Shown here: in pieces, positions 29,083-38,019 of the stretch | Numbering within the stretch: the stretch's first letter is position 1 | How the letters are laid out: every line of letters begins with the position of its first letter | The notes under the pieces: generated by a model | What the model saw: only the letters and a program-made list of their open reading frames with translations | The model's database searches: none | What the model was told of the DNA's origin: nothing | Program-made: the position numbers and the translations under genes | Assembly (NCBI GenBank): GCA_026710945.1 | Contig: JAPOQA010000040.1 | Coordinates: 1-64,000 of the forward strand | Direction: 5' to 3' | Source: Chloroflexota bacterium | GTDB taxonomy: Bacteria > Chloroflexota > UBA11872 > VXOZ01 | Length of the DNA stretch: 64,000 bases

Positions 29083-30228
29083 TCACACAGCCTTCAGCCA
29101 GCGGTCGAGAAACGCCACGGCTTGGATATCCGTGATCTCCGCTTCCGGCTCCGTTTCATGGCCTTGTTCGTGAATGCGAATGCCGCACTTCTCCGGTATG
29201 CCGAGATTCCTATATATCTCTTCAACCAGCTTGAATTCCTGAACGGCATTCGGCCACCACACGGCGCCGTCGTGCTTGCCGTCCTCCACGAAGAAGGCGC
29301 GCGGGCAGATGAGAGAGGCAATGTCGGCGTCGCCAAACTCATGGAAGAGACCTGGGATGAATTGGAATTCGGATGAAGTCTCAATGAAGGAACCGACTTT
29401 GATGATTTCCGGCTGCAGCATCTTGCTGAACCGCTCGTTGAACCAGGCCGATGAGACCACCGCCTGCAATCGTTGCTCCAGGGCACCCAGCCAAAGGGCG
29501 GCACGGCCGCCGCGCGAAAGGCCGTAGAGGCCGATTCTGCTATTGTCAACTTCCGGCAGCGTCTCCAGATAGTCCACGGCACGGGAGAGCGTGAAGTACT
29601 CCAGCGCCTGGATGGTTTGGCCGATGAGGATGGCCTTGCGGTGAATCTGGTTCTGCGCGCGGCCCTGCTCGTGCTTGCGCAGCGAGGGAATGTTGGGCAC
29701 GTTGAAGCGGTCTTCGCCGTAGCCGCCAATCATGCGTGGCGCTATGACCACGTAGCCATGCTTGGCGAGGCGCACACCAATCTCGTGATAGGCGGCACTG
29801 TGTTCCGGGTCGCAGAACCCGCAAATCTGCTCCGGCGTGTGATTGACGCCGTGCTGGGCGAGCACCGCCGGAAACGGCCCCGGGCCATGAGGGCGAATGA
29901 GAATGGCATCCACGCGCACGTCGTCAAATGACGTATACCAAACGCGTGAGGCCGTGTAGGTATCGGTAGCGGCGATTTCCTCGATGCGCGGCTCCAGTGG
30001 TCCGCGCTCCCACGGCCAGCCGCCGATCATGGCGAGCAGGCGCTCGCGATTTGGTTCAATTGACTTCAGATACGCATTCTGATTTGAGTAGTCCCGCTGC
30101 CAGTTTTCGCCGCGCGCGTCGTAATGTTCGCGGCATTGGCGCATGAGCCAGTTGTCATACGCCTCAAAGAGTCGCTGCCGCAGCGGGTCTACGTCGGCTC
30201 CGGTGAGTCTAGGATCCTCGCCAATCAC
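29083..30228 (-). CDS. Alpha/beta hydrolase (dienelactone hydrolase or acetyl-xylan-esterase-like)
   Basis: 381-residue alpha/beta hydrolase with the nucleophile elbow GLYGLSRGGRAAL (Ser), the oxyanion-hole region VLAQHGVNH, and a C-terminal Asp/His region around AFFVEDGKHDGAVW and IHEQGHETEPE. No signal peptide is seen, so it acts in the cytoplasm. Architecture resembles the large plant-polysaccharide and pectin-linked esterases (family of uncharacterised glucuronoyl or acetyl esterases). It is downstream of the solute-binding protein gene and separated from it by a strong hairpin. AAAGGTG precedes the ATG. Confidence 0.83.
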   Translation of the reverse strand: MIGEDPRLTGADVDPLRQRLFEAYDNWLMRQCREHYDARGENWQRDYSNQNAYLKSIEPNRERLLAMIGGWPWERGPLEPRIEEIAATDTYTASRVWYTSFDDVRVDAILIRPHGPGPFPAVLAQHGVNHTPEQICGFCDPEHSAAYHEIGVRLAKHGYVVIAPRMIGGYGEDRFNVPNIPSLRKHEQGRAQNQIHRKAILIGQTIQALEYFTLSRAVDYLETLPEVDNSRIGLYGLSRGGRAALWLGALEQRLQAVVSSAWFNERFSKMLQPEIIKVGSFIETSSEFQFIPGLFHEFGDADIASLICPRAFFVEDGKHDGAVWWPNAVQEFKLVEEIYRNLGIPEKCGIRIHEQGHETEPEAEITDIQAVAFLDRWLKAV

Positions 30229-30250
30229 GAGACACCTTTCGTTGAAGTGC

Positions 30251-30282
30251 GGAAGGAGGAGGCCGCGTGACCTCCTCCTTCC
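30251..30282 (-). terminator. Strong intercistronic hairpin between binding-protein and hydrolase genes
   Basis: GGAAGGAGGAGG and CCTCCTCCTTCC form a perfect 12-bp stem with an 8-base loop, lying in the 84-base gap between two minus-strand genes. On the minus strand it is followed by gcacttcaac, with no T-run, so it may be an mRNA-stabilising or partial-attenuation structure rather than a simple terminator. The CCTCC arm also opposes purine-rich ribosome-like sequence. Confidence 0.55.
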
Positions 30283-30312
30283 CCGTTGACGCTACGAGTT
30301 GATGGGCAGGAC

Positions 30313-31698
30313 CTACCGCGTTTCGCCGTGTTCAGCCAGGAAGTCGTCGAGGATTGTCTGGACCTGCTCTTCGGCTTCCTTGAGGGCTTCGGGAATTGTG
30401 CGGTTACCCGCCATAACGTCAGGCACGAAACCGTTGACAAACGAGAGAACCTGGGGCGCGCCCGGCAAGGGTATGACAAATTTGCGGTGCTGCATCATGT
30501 TAGCCGCGAAGAGCACGAATTCGTCGCCCTGATGATATTCCTCGTCATTGGCCACGTCAGCGCGAATCGGCAAACGATCGAAGTGCTGCGCCCACCGGAC
30601 ATTTACACCCGCACTGCCAAAGTGCTCGAGGAACTTCCAACCCTTTTCCGGATCCGGCGAGTCAACGGTCAGGAACCAGGTATGGCAACCGCCGTAGCCG
30701 GCCTGGCGACCGCCTTCAGGGACAGGATACGGGCCAAAGCTGAATTCAAAGTCAGGACTGTTCGGCCAAATCTGGGTGGCTCGCTCAGAATTGGTCAGGT
30801 GCATATTGCCGACCACGCCCTGGAAGAACGGTTGGAAGTAAGCCGGATAGCGGGCTGCTTCTCCCCAAAAATCCAACACCTGGTTGTAGCCGCCCTGGGC
30901 ATCGTAGATATTGCGCTTCTGCCAGTTCAGGGCCTCTTCGGCCTCGGGCGTGTCAAGAGTCACGAGTCCCTCGGGGGAAGTAGTATCACCGCCCAATTGC
31001 CACATGGGAACCATCCAAAGGTGGTTGCCGCCGGTGCCGCGCAAGGGGTCGAACCCCAGTTTCTCAATCTTGTCACCGCTCACGGTGTAGAGCGTCGAGA
31101 TTGCGTCTTCAAGATCAGTCCACGATGCTGGTGGATTCTCGGGGTCTAATCCCGCGTCGAGGTAGGCTTTATTACCGACGTAGAGGAAGCGGATGTCGGG
31201 GCCGAAGGGCATGCCATGCACAACACCTTTCCACTCCAGGTCGCCGCGGAGCGATTCCCAAATCTCCTCTTTCTTGATGACGTCTGAGGCCGCCATGTAA
31301 GAGTCGAGGCCATGCGGTACCTTGAGCACGGCCAATGTCTGGGACTGCCACGAACCCGCTTGGCCGACATCGAGGCCAAAACCGGCGGCGACGGCCGTCA
31401 CCATCTTGTCCATGCGGTTGCCGGACTCTGCCGTGGCGTTTACGGTGATGCCGGGGTTCGCTTCTTCCAATTCCTGCACAACCTCTAGCCCAATGCCCTG
31501 GCTGAGGTCCCATGTAGCCGTTGTAAAGACCCGGATTTCGTAGGTCTCAGGAGCGGCAGGCTGCTCTTCCGCTTTAGCCTCCGTCTCTTCTGCGGCTGCC
31601 GGCGCCTCATCGGTCATCGTGGTGGCTGTACCGCAGGCCGCCAAGAGCGCCAAACTTGCGCCGGAACCAAGTCCGAGTAGCATTTTACGTCGTGTCAT
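30313..31698 (-). CDS. ABC transporter solute-binding lipoprotein (sugar type)
   Basis: 461 residues from ATG 31698 (AAAGGAG upstream). MTRRKMLLGLGSGASLALLAACG is a signal with a twin-arginine-like RR and a lipobox LAAC, so it should be exported and lipid-anchored. A Glu/Ala-rich linker leads to a family 1 extracellular solute-binding fold (maltose/sn-glycerol-3-phosphate class): YEIRVFTTATWDLSQGIGLEVVQELEEANPGI, then FFQGVVGNMHLTNS and GGCHTWFLTVDSPDPEKGWKFLEHF. No permease or ATPase gene is present in the window, so the partner transporter must be elsewhere. Confidence 0.88.
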   Translation of the reverse strand: MTRRKMLLGLGSGASLALLAACGTATTMTDEAPAAAEETEAKAEEQPAAPETYEIRVFTTATWDLSQGIGLEVVQELEEANPGITVNATAESGNRMDKMVTAVAAGFGLDVGQAGSWQSQTLAVLKVPHGLDSYMAASDVIKKEEIWESLRGDLEWKGVVHGMPFGPDIRFLYVGNKAYLDAGLDPENPPASWTDLEDAISTLYTVSGDKIEKLGFDPLRGTGGNHLWMVPMWQLGGDTTSPEGLVTLDTPEAEEALNWQKRNIYDAQGGYNQVLDFWGEAARYPAYFQPFFQGVVGNMHLTNSERATQIWPNSPDFEFSFGPYPVPEGGRQAGYGGCHTWFLTVDSPDPEKGWKFLEHFGSAGVNVRWAQHFDRLPIRADVANDEEYHQGDEFVLFAANMMQHRKFVIPLPGAPQVLSFVNGFVPDVMAGNRTIPEALKEAEEQVQTILDDFLAEHGETR

Positions 31699-32019
31699 TT
31701 GAAAGCTCCTTTGTGGATGCTCCAACCAACCGGATGGTTGCAGATTAGCAGCGCATTTGCCGAGTGTCAAGCAGGCTTGAAGCGAAGTACTGTGCCAAAG
31801 CGCGTTGCTTGGCGGCGCGACGGGATGGGAGTGCCGGCTCAATTGAGTGTGCAGGGCAACGATGGTTCAGACCGAGACTCTTACATGCATACAGACTGGT
31901 AGGGGAGACTCTCTATGCGCGGAAGAGATGGATTCCCGTTTTCACTGGAGTGACGGGCAAGTCAGATCGTTCTATCGATTCCTGGTCGGCACCTATAGAA
32001 AGTAACGTGGAGCGGACCT
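31699..32019. other. Intergenic region with a degenerate P3 element
   Basis: About 320 bases, presumed promoter region of the solute-binding protein. It holds a decayed P3 element at 31931-31955 (gattcccgttttcactggag...). A real gene was not found. Confidence 0.5.
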
Positions 32020-32682
32020 TCACGCCGAAGTGCGTTGACCGGTGACTGCCTGCGCGACCTGCGCGGAGGTAGCTAACGTCGCCCAGCGTGTGCCCACCAG
32101 CGGTGTAATCATGTCTTGATCAAGGGCCGAGGCGTGGAGAATGGCGTCACTGGGCCAGTAGTTGGTGAAGCCGTATTCTCGGCTCTGGATGAGGCTGTAA
32201 AACACACAGGCACCACCATACTGTCCGGTGAGGACCACATTCTTAATGCCCGCGTTGTTGAGCATGTAGTCAAGACCCGTGCCGGTGAAAGCAGAGCTTG
32301 TCAATTTCCTGACAACGATTTCATCTCTTTGAGGTGCGAGTTCGTCGGTTACGGACATGGCGTGGGAATCGAAGTAGTCGTAGTCGCGGCCGCGCTGGTA
32401 AGGCACGGCCTCGCGCGCTTCCGCAGTCCATTTGGCATTGACCACGTGGACCACGAGGCCGCCGGAGGCGCGAAAGGCATCCAGGATCGAGCGCAGGTTG
32501 GGGATCACAGTCTGCAATTCCGCCGTAAACCACTGCTCGCTCTCTTTGCTGCCGCTTCCCAGCCAGGTCGGATCGCAGAAGCGCCGCATCATGTCCACGA
32601 TGATGAGCGCGGTCTGCTCGGGTGGAAGCACGGCGTCGTCGGCGAGGTGTTTGGTCTTGAATTGTGCGGTGTCGATGAGCAT
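32020..32682 (-). CDS. Isochorismatase-family cysteine hydrolase
   Basis: 220 residues from ATG 32682 (AAAGGAA upstream). The fold signature is TALIIVDMMRRFCDPTW (catalytic Asp), VVRKLTSSAFTGTGLDYML (Lys) and VVLTGQYGGACVFYSLIQSREYGF (nucleophile Cys). The family includes nicotinamidases, ureidoacrylate hydrolases and N-carbamoyl amidases; the substrate is not evident. It sits downstream of the FabG-like gene on the same strand. Confidence 0.87.
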   Translation of the reverse strand: MLIDTAQFKTKHLADDAVLPPEQTALIIVDMMRRFCDPTWLGSGSKESEQWFTAELQTVIPNLRSILDAFRASGGLVVHVVNAKWTAEAREAVPYQRGRDYDYFDSHAMSVTDELAPQRDEIVVRKLTSSAFTGTGLDYMLNNAGIKNVVLTGQYGGACVFYSLIQSREYGFTNYWPSDAILHASALDQDMITPLVGTRWATLATSAQVAQAVTGQRTSA

Positions 32683-32695
32683 CGGACGTTTCCTT

Positions 32696-32936
32696 TCGAG
32701 CCTAGAGTTTGTGTTCTCGAACAGCGCGGGGGACAAGCCCCCGCGCTACGTCGGAGAGGAATCGGAAAACTGGATATTACATATACCAGCCGCCGTTCAC
32801 GCTCAGCACCTCGCCGGTGATGTAGCGGGCCTCATCCGAAACAAGGAAGAGAATCGCGGCGGCGATGTCATCCGCTCGAGCCTAGAGTTTGTGTTCTCGA
32901 ACAGAGCGGGGGACAAGCCCCCGCGCTACGTCGGAG
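32696..32936. repeat. 180-bp offset duplication carrying a P2 palindrome
   Basis: The 60-base block 32696-32755 recurs at 32876-32935 with a single difference. It includes the P2 hairpin CGCGGGGGACAAGCCCCCGCG (stem of 8 bp). Coding sequence flanking the second copy matches that after the first at the same 180-base offset but is more diverged. P2 elements also occur at 43980 (inverted) and 59762. Confidence 0.85.
32777..32878 (-). pseudogene. 3' remnant of a second FabG-like gene
   Basis: A minus-strand stretch encodes the last 33 residues of an SDR, from RADDIAAAILFLV to VNGGWYM and a TAA stop. It matches the end of the intact gene at 32957 in 28 of 33 positions, with conservative changes (for example AEDV to ADDI). 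No upstream body exists: the reading frame is cut by the 60-base repeat at 32876. It is a truncated paralogue, not expressed as an SDR. Confidence 0.82.
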
Positions 32937-32956
32937 CCAGACCCCATGATTTATTC

Positions 32957-33715
32957 TCACATATACCAGCCGCCATTGACGCTTAGCACCTCACCGGTGA
33001 TGTAGCGAGCATCTTCGGAGGCCAGGAAGAGGATGGCGGCGGCCACGTCCTCCGCCCTGCCAAAGTGCCCAAGTGGGATCTGCTGGCGGACCTGCTCCCT
33101 AATCTCGTCGTCGATGGCGCGCGTCATATCGGTATCCATGAATCCAGGCGCTACGGCATTGACCCGCACGTGATACCGCGCCAATTCTCTGGCCAGTGAC
33201 TTCGTAAAGCCAATGGCGCCGGCTTTGGCTGCCGCATAGTTGGTCTGGCCGATATTGCCCATGAGAGCGATAACTGATGCCACGTTCACGATGCTGCCTG
33301 TCTCGCGCTCGCGCATATGGATGGCTGCGGGCTTGGAGCAATTGAACATGCTGCCGAGATTTACGTCGAGCACCTCGTCCCAATGCTCGCGGCTTAAGTT
33401 GCGCAGAGTGGCGTCGCGCAGGATGCCGGCGTTGTTCACCAGTATGTCGAGGCAGCCAAACTCCTGAATGGTCTGCTCGACCATCGCAGTACTTGGTTGT
33501 TCTTGTGCCACGTCTGCGCCGACCACGAGGGCACGGCGTCCCATGTTCACCACTTCCGCTGCCACTGCCTCTGCATTTTGCCGGTGCACACCTTCCGCGT
33601 CGGGGTAGTGATTAATTGCTACGTCGGCGCCTTCGCGGGCGAGCATGAGAGCTGTGGTGCGCCCGATACCCTGGGAGGCGCCGGTGATGAGCGCGTGCTT
33701 TCCTTCTAGTCTCAT
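32957..33715 (-). CDS. FabG-like 3-oxoacyl reductase (SDR)
   Basis: 252 residues from ATG 33715, with GAGAGGTG upstream inside the end of the thiolase gene. Classical SDR: cofactor motif TGASQGIGRTTA, NNAG, catalytic Ser in NVASVIALMGNIGQ, and YAAAKAGAIGF with Tyr-xxx-Lys; C-terminus ITGEVLSVNGGWYM. It reduces 3-oxoacyl-CoA or -ACP with NADPH. It begins 4 bases after the thiolase stop, so thiolase and reductase are co-translated, as in acetoacetyl-CoA to 3-hydroxybutyryl-CoA pathways (polyhydroxybutyrate or butyrate-type metabolism), though no PHA synthase is present. Confidence 0.93.
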   Translation of the reverse strand: MRLEGKHALITGASQGIGRTTALMLAREGADVAINHYPDAEGVHRQNAEAVAAEVVNMGRRALVVGADVAQEQPSTAMVEQTIQEFGCLDILVNNAGILRDATLRNLSREHWDEVLDVNLGSMFNCSKPAAIHMRERETGSIVNVASVIALMGNIGQTNYAAAKAGAIGFTKSLARELARYHVRVNAVAPGFMDTDMTRAIDDEIREQVRQQIPLGHFGRAEDVAAAILFLASEDARYITGEVLSVNGGWYM

Positions 33716-33719
33716 GAAG

Positions 33720-34913
33720 CTAGTGCACCTCTCGTTCCACCAAGGCGGCGATGCCCATGCCGCCGCCAGCGCACAGCGCGGCAATGCCCCGCCGCACGTT
33801 GCGTCGCTCCATTTCGAAGATGAGCGTGCCCAAAATGCGGGCGCCGCTGGCGCCGACCGGGTGACCGACGGCAATGGCACCACCGTTTACGTTCACGCGT
33901 GAGCGGTCCCAATTGAGCTCGGCTTCGACTGAGAGCACTTGCGCGGCGAAGGCTTCGTTGATCTCGAGAAGGTCAATGTCGTCGAGGCTAAGACCGGTCT
34001 TTTCAAGGAGGAGACGGGTTGCTTTGGCCGGCCCGATACCCATGCGTACCGGCGCAACACCGGTGGTCGTGACCGCGCTGAGGGTGGCAAGCGGCTGCCG
34101 ATTGTGCGCTTGCGCCCACTCTGCGGATGCCACCACGATGGCGGCAGCGCCGTCGTTAATGCCGGAGGCGTTGCCGGCGGTGATGGTCGTAACGTCTTTG
34201 AAAGCCGGACGGAGCGAGGCCAACGCGTCTCGGTCTGTATCCGGCCGGGGGTATTCATCATCGTCTATGACTCTTGGTGCACCGCGGCGCTGGGGCACTG
34301 AAACAGGAACAATCTCGGCAGAAAGGAAGCAGGCCCGCCGCGCGGCAGCGTAGCGTTGCTGGCTCTCCAGCGCATACTCGTCTTGCGCTTCCCGCGAAAT
34401 GCCATATTCCTGCGCGAGAGTATCTGCGGTGGTCGCCATGTGGCAGTCGGCAAAGGCATCCCAGAGGCCGTCGCCAAGGAGTGTATCCACGACTTTGGCA
34501 TGTCCCAGCTTGCTGCCCCACCGTGCATCGGGTAACACATAGGGGGCTCGGCTCATACTTTCCATGCCGCCGGCTAAGGCCACGTCGATTTCCCCCAGGC
34601 GAATGTACTGGGCGGCAAGCCCAACGGCTTGCAGTCCCGATGCGCAGACCTGGTTTATGGTCATGGCCGGCGACCCTTCAGGCACGCCGGCGCGAATGCC
34701 TACCTGTCGCGCCGGATTCATGCCGCTGCCGCCCTGGTAAACTTGACCGAAAATCGAAACCTGTACTTCATCGGGCGCGATCTCTGCCCGCGCCAATGCC
34801 GCCTGTGAGGCAACTACACCTAATTCAGGAGCCGCGAGTTCACTCAGCGCGCCGCCGAATTTCCCAATCGGCGTGCGGGCAGCGGCCAGGATTACCGGCT
34901 GTTGACTGTTCAT
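33720..34913 (-). CDS. Acetyl-CoA acetyltransferase (thiolase)
   Basis: 397-residue thiolase. The acylated Cys is in NQVCASGLQAVGLAAQ; the second half has NVNGGAIAVGHPVGASGAR (His) and AALCAGGGMGIA (Cys proton donor). It condenses two acetyl-CoA or cleaves 3-oxoacyl-CoA. It is followed in the same strand by FabG-like, and a CoA-transferase is 1.5 kb upstream, together fitting acetoacetate or short 3-hydroxyacid use. GGAGG precedes the ATG at 34913. Confidence 0.93.
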   Translation of the reverse strand: MNSQQPVILAAARTPIGKFGGALSELAAPELGVVASQAALARAEIAPDEVQVSIFGQVYQGGSGMNPARQVGIRAGVPEGSPAMTINQVCASGLQAVGLAAQYIRLGEIDVALAGGMESMSRAPYVLPDARWGSKLGHAKVVDTLLGDGLWDAFADCHMATTADTLAQEYGISREAQDEYALESQQRYAAARRACFLSAEIVPVSVPQRRGAPRVIDDDEYPRPDTDRDALASLRPAFKDVTTITAGNASGINDGAAAIVVASAEWAQAHNRQPLATLSAVTTTGVAPVRMGIGPAKATRLLLEKTGLSLDDIDLLEINEAFAAQVLSVEAELNWDRSRVNVNGGAIAVGHPVGASGARILGTLIFEMERRNVRRGIAALCAGGGMGIAALVEREVH

Positions 34914-35611
34914 ATTCCCTTCTTTCCTCCGAGGGTTGGTGAAAGCGATGGGCTGGTTGGACTACTTTTGACGCTCTTTTGCATGTGTCGAGAGCATGGC
35001 CCGAAATTGGCTTCCTTCGCATTCCATCATCATTTCGACGATAGTCTTGCCATAGTGTGCGTCCCTGGGTAAATATCTAAAGACATCCCCTCACCCCAAC
35101 CCTCTCCCCAGGGAGAGGGGGTTTCCTCGCCAACAGGTTTGGGTATTGCGGAGGACTTCCCAGGGAGAGTGAGTATGAATCTTGCCTCTGGTCGGAATCA
35201 CGCATGGTCTCCCCGGGGAGTGAGAACATTAATCCTAAGTGTGTGCCCCATGTATGCGATATTCAAGACACCCTCTATGCAAAGGATCAGTTTTCAAGTA
35301 AGTAGAACTTGACTTACACCGTGCGAACTTGCGAAACGCCGCACAGGTGCACGCCCGACGCAGTACGACAAGCTGTCATTCTGAGGAGCGCAGCGACGAA
35401 GAATCTAGGGTGCGAGGACTTCGAGATTCCGCAAACTCTGTTCGTCGCTGCGCTCGGCATAACACAAAATGTAGCCTTACGATTCTATCAAGTCAGGGTC
35501 TGCTAGTTCTGAGTTGTTTGCTTGTTGCCTCTCTGGGATCCATGGTCTGCTTGCAAGGATTCCTGTTGAAAGGAGGCCATGTGCTTGCGGCGGTGCGCGC
35601 TTGCGCACTCT
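34914..35611. other. Intergenic region with two further repeat types
   Basis: About 700 bases with no gene I can support. It contains a hairpin CCCTCTCCCCAGGGAGAGGG (about 35099-35119) preceded by cctcaccccaa, and an element at 35374-35405 running from gtcattctgagg to gaagaatc, with an inverse partial copy near 35420-35460. These are repeats widespread in environmental bacterial genomes. Upstream half presumably holds the thiolase promoter. Confidence 0.6.
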
Positions 35612-36436
35612 TCATCGTGCAATCTCAGCAAGAAGCGGTGGCACGTCGGCGATGGAATCTACAATCAGATCGGGCTTGACGGCGGAGCACGCCAGAGTCT
35701 CATCAGAATACTTTCCCGTGCGGACCAGCACACTCAGCGCGCCTAGCGCACGTGCTCCAACGATGTCAGTAGTCACGTCATCTCCCACAACCACGATTTC
35801 CTCGGGAGAGCATCTAACCTGCGCTGCTGCCATTCTGAAGAAGTCCGGCGATGGTTTCCCAAGGACTCTGGCAGTTTTGCCGGAGCCATACTCCAAGAGC
35901 TGCACAAAGGCTCCCGTATCCAGGTTGTTACCTTCAGTGTTCACGAAGTACCTACCCTTTTGTAGAGCTATGATCTCAGCGCCTTCCATGACATAGCGGA
36001 AGGCCGTGTTGAGGACTTCGTAACTTACGGAATCTCGAAAGTCTCCGACAACAACATAGTCTACGGCACCCTCATCGGCAAGAAAAGGTGCAAACTCGGC
36101 GGCCAATTCGTTTGAGACCAGACAATAGCTGCGTTTTCCAGGGTGCTGCATCAGGAAGCGCACTCCAGCGCTGGCGGCACTGAATACCGTCTCCTCCTCA
36201 ATTGTCAAGCCCATTGCAGCTAACTCGCGATGGACGGTACTCGCGGTTTTGGAGTCGGTATTGGTAAGGAAACACACCCGAATTCCCATCTCTCTCAGCG
36301 CAACGAGAGCCTGGTCGGCGCGCGGAATCTGCACACCTTTGAAGTAGAGCGTACCGTCCAGGTCGAGCAAGAGCGCCTTGATGTGCTTTCCCTGTAGAAG
36401 AGCTTTATCGGCCTCGAGACCCAAGAGATTCCCCAT
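35612..36436 (-). CDS. HAD-IIA (NagD/LHPP-like) phosphatase
   Basis: 274 residues from ATG 36436, 23 bases after the CoA-transferase stop, so probably in its operon. HAD motifs: LLLDLDGTLYFKG (DxD nucleophile), FLTNTDSKT, LGKPSPDFFRMA (Lys) and VVGDDVTTDIVGARALGALSVLV (acidic motif IV). Type IIA cap region matches NagD-like enzymes acting on small phosphates. The frame is open upstream to 36523 but the start there would overlap the previous gene. Confidence 0.88.
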   Translation of the reverse strand: MGNLLGLEADKALLQGKHIKALLLDLDGTLYFKGVQIPRADQALVALREMGIRVCFLTNTDSKTASTVHRELAAMGLTIEEETVFSAASAGVRFLMQHPGKRSYCLVSNELAAEFAPFLADEGAVDYVVVGDFRDSVSYEVLNTAFRYVMEGAEIIALQKGRYFVNTEGNNLDTGAFVQLLEYGSGKTARVLGKPSPDFFRMAAAQVRCSPEEIVVVGDDVTTDIVGARALGALSVLVRTGKYSDETLACSAVKPDLIVDSIADVPPLLAEIAR

Positions 36437-36459
36437 GACTGCAACAAGACGACTGCAGG

Positions 36460-38019
36460 CTATCTGAACTTCTCGGCCAGGCCCATGGGCTCTACGCGGA
36501 AGAGGCGCAAATCCATAGGGCACAGATCGGGAGCGATATGAGGCCGAAAAGCCATGTGTGCAAGCAGGTCTCTTTCCAGATCCACGCCGGGTGCAATCTC
36601 CGTGAGTGTAAGTCCCTGATCTGTGAGAGTAAAGACTGCACGCTCGGTAACGTACGTAATGACGCGCCCCAGCGAGCGTGCGTAGGCACCGTTGAAGGTG
36701 ACTTGCTCGACCGCTTGCACCAGCTTTGGGTGTTTGCCTTCGCGGGCGATTTGCAGTTCGTCGTCTTGAATCATGACCTCCAGACCGCCAGCCGTGAACG
36801 TGCCGCAGAATACGATGCGTTTGGCATTGTGGCTTATGTTCACAAAGCCGCCTGCGCCTGGGATGACGCCCCCAAAACGGCTGACGTTTACGTTGCCGGC
36901 GGCATCGATCTGCGCTGCGCCTAAGCAGGCGATATCCAGCCCCCCGCCGTCATAGAAGTCGAACATGTATGGCGTGTCGATCAGCGCCGTGGGCATAAAC
37001 GAAGCTCCAAAAGAGAGACCGCCGGCCGGGATGCCGCCAATGGCGCCGCTTTCTACGGTCATCACCAGGTCAGCGATGATGCTCTCTTCCGCCGCGACCG
37101 CTGCCACACTCTCCGGCAAGCCAATGCCAAGGTTTACAATGTCTCCCTTTTGCAGCTCCAATGCGGCGCGGCGGGCGATAATCTTGCGTTCATCGAGGAC
37201 ATGCGGCGGGAAGTCCGGCGCCTCACCGCGAGTCTCTGAGACGTACGCTGGATTGAAGTCTTCACTAAACGTCTGCCAGTGCTCAGCGGGGTCGGCCACC
37301 GCTACGACATCTACCAGAATGCCGGGAATCTTAATCTGCCGTGTGGGTAATGGAGTGGAAATCGTCCTTTCAACTTGTGCGATCACGGTGCCGCCACAGT
37401 TATGCACAGCCTGAGCCACACTGAGCATCTCGCCGTACACGGCTTCGCGTTCCATGCTGATGTTGCCGTCGGGATCGGCAGTGGTGCCCCGTATGAAACC
37501 GACGTCAAGTTGAATGCGCGGATAGAAGAGGTGCTCTTTTCCGTTCAATTCTATGAGTTGCACCAATTGGTCGGGTGTGGAGGCCGGGTTGACCCGACCC
37601 CCTTCCAGACGCGGGTCTACGAACGTGTGAAGGCCAACGTGTGTGATCGTGCCGGGCTTGCCCGCGGCGGTGTCGCGAAAGAGATGAATGATGACACCCT
37701 GGGGAAAATTGTAGCCTTCGATCTTGCCGTCGAGGACGAGCTGGCACAACTTCGGCGCCAGACCCCAGTGACCGCCGATAATACGCTTGACAAGCCCCTC
37801 ATGGCCAAAGTGATTGAGGCCGCGCGTCTCGCGGTCACCCTGCCCGGCGCCATACATGAGCGTCAAATTTCGTGGTTCTCCGGTCTGCAAGAAGCGCCGC
37901 TCTACTGCCGCGGAAAGCGCCTCCGGATGTCCGATACCGACGAATCCGCCCACGCCAATGGCAGCGCCATCCTGGATGAGCCATACCGCCTGATCGATTG
38001 AGAGAAACTTGCCTCCCAT
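36460..38019 (-). CDS. Fused alpha-beta acyl-CoA:acetate CoA-transferase
   Basis: 519 residues from ATG 38019; AGGGAGGA lies just upstream. Both CoA-transferase family I subunits are in one chain: N-terminal half (DGAAIGVGGFVGIGHPEALSAAVE, GGHWGLAPKL) and C-terminal half with the catalytic Glu in MTVESGAIGGIPAGG and the GGFVNISHNAKRIVFCGTFTAGG region. This is the propionate/acetoacetate CoA-transferase (YdiF-type) architecture. With the thiolase and FabG it could activate short acids as CoA esters. The HAD phosphatase gene follows. Confidence 0.9.
   Translation of the reverse strand: MGGKFLSIDQAVWLIQDGAAIGVGGFVGIGHPEALSAAVERRFLQTGEPRNLTLMYGAGQGDRETRGLNHFGHEGLVKRIIGGHWGLAPKLCQLVLDGKIEGYNFPQGVIIHLFRDTAAGKPGTITHVGLHTFVDPRLEGGRVNPASTPDQLVQLIELNGKEHLFYPRIQLDVGFIRGTTADPDGNISMEREAVYGEMLSVAQAVHNCGGTVIAQVERTISTPLPTRQIKIPGILVDVVAVADPAEHWQTFSEDFNPAYVSETRGEAPDFPPHVLDERKIIARRAALELQKGDIVNLGIGLPESVAAVAAEESIIADLVMTVESGAIGGIPAGGLSFGASFMPTALIDTPYMFDFYDGGGLDIACLGAAQIDAAGNVNVSRFGGVIPGAGGFVNISHNAKRIVFCGTFTAGGLEVMIQDDELQIAREGKHPKLVQAVEQVTFNGAYARSLGRVITYVTERAVFTLTDQGLTLTEIAPGVDLERDLLAHMAFRPHIAPDLCPMDLRLFRVEPMGLAEKFR

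Noticed and set aside
31764-32045. Plus-strand frame of 93 codons
   Set aside because: It covers a promoter region and a decayed repeat, with no ribosome site or domain.
34274-34942. Plus-strand reading frame of 222 codons
   Set aside because: It is antisense to the thiolase gene and has low-complexity Arg/Pro content; the thiolase motifs are intact on the minus strand.
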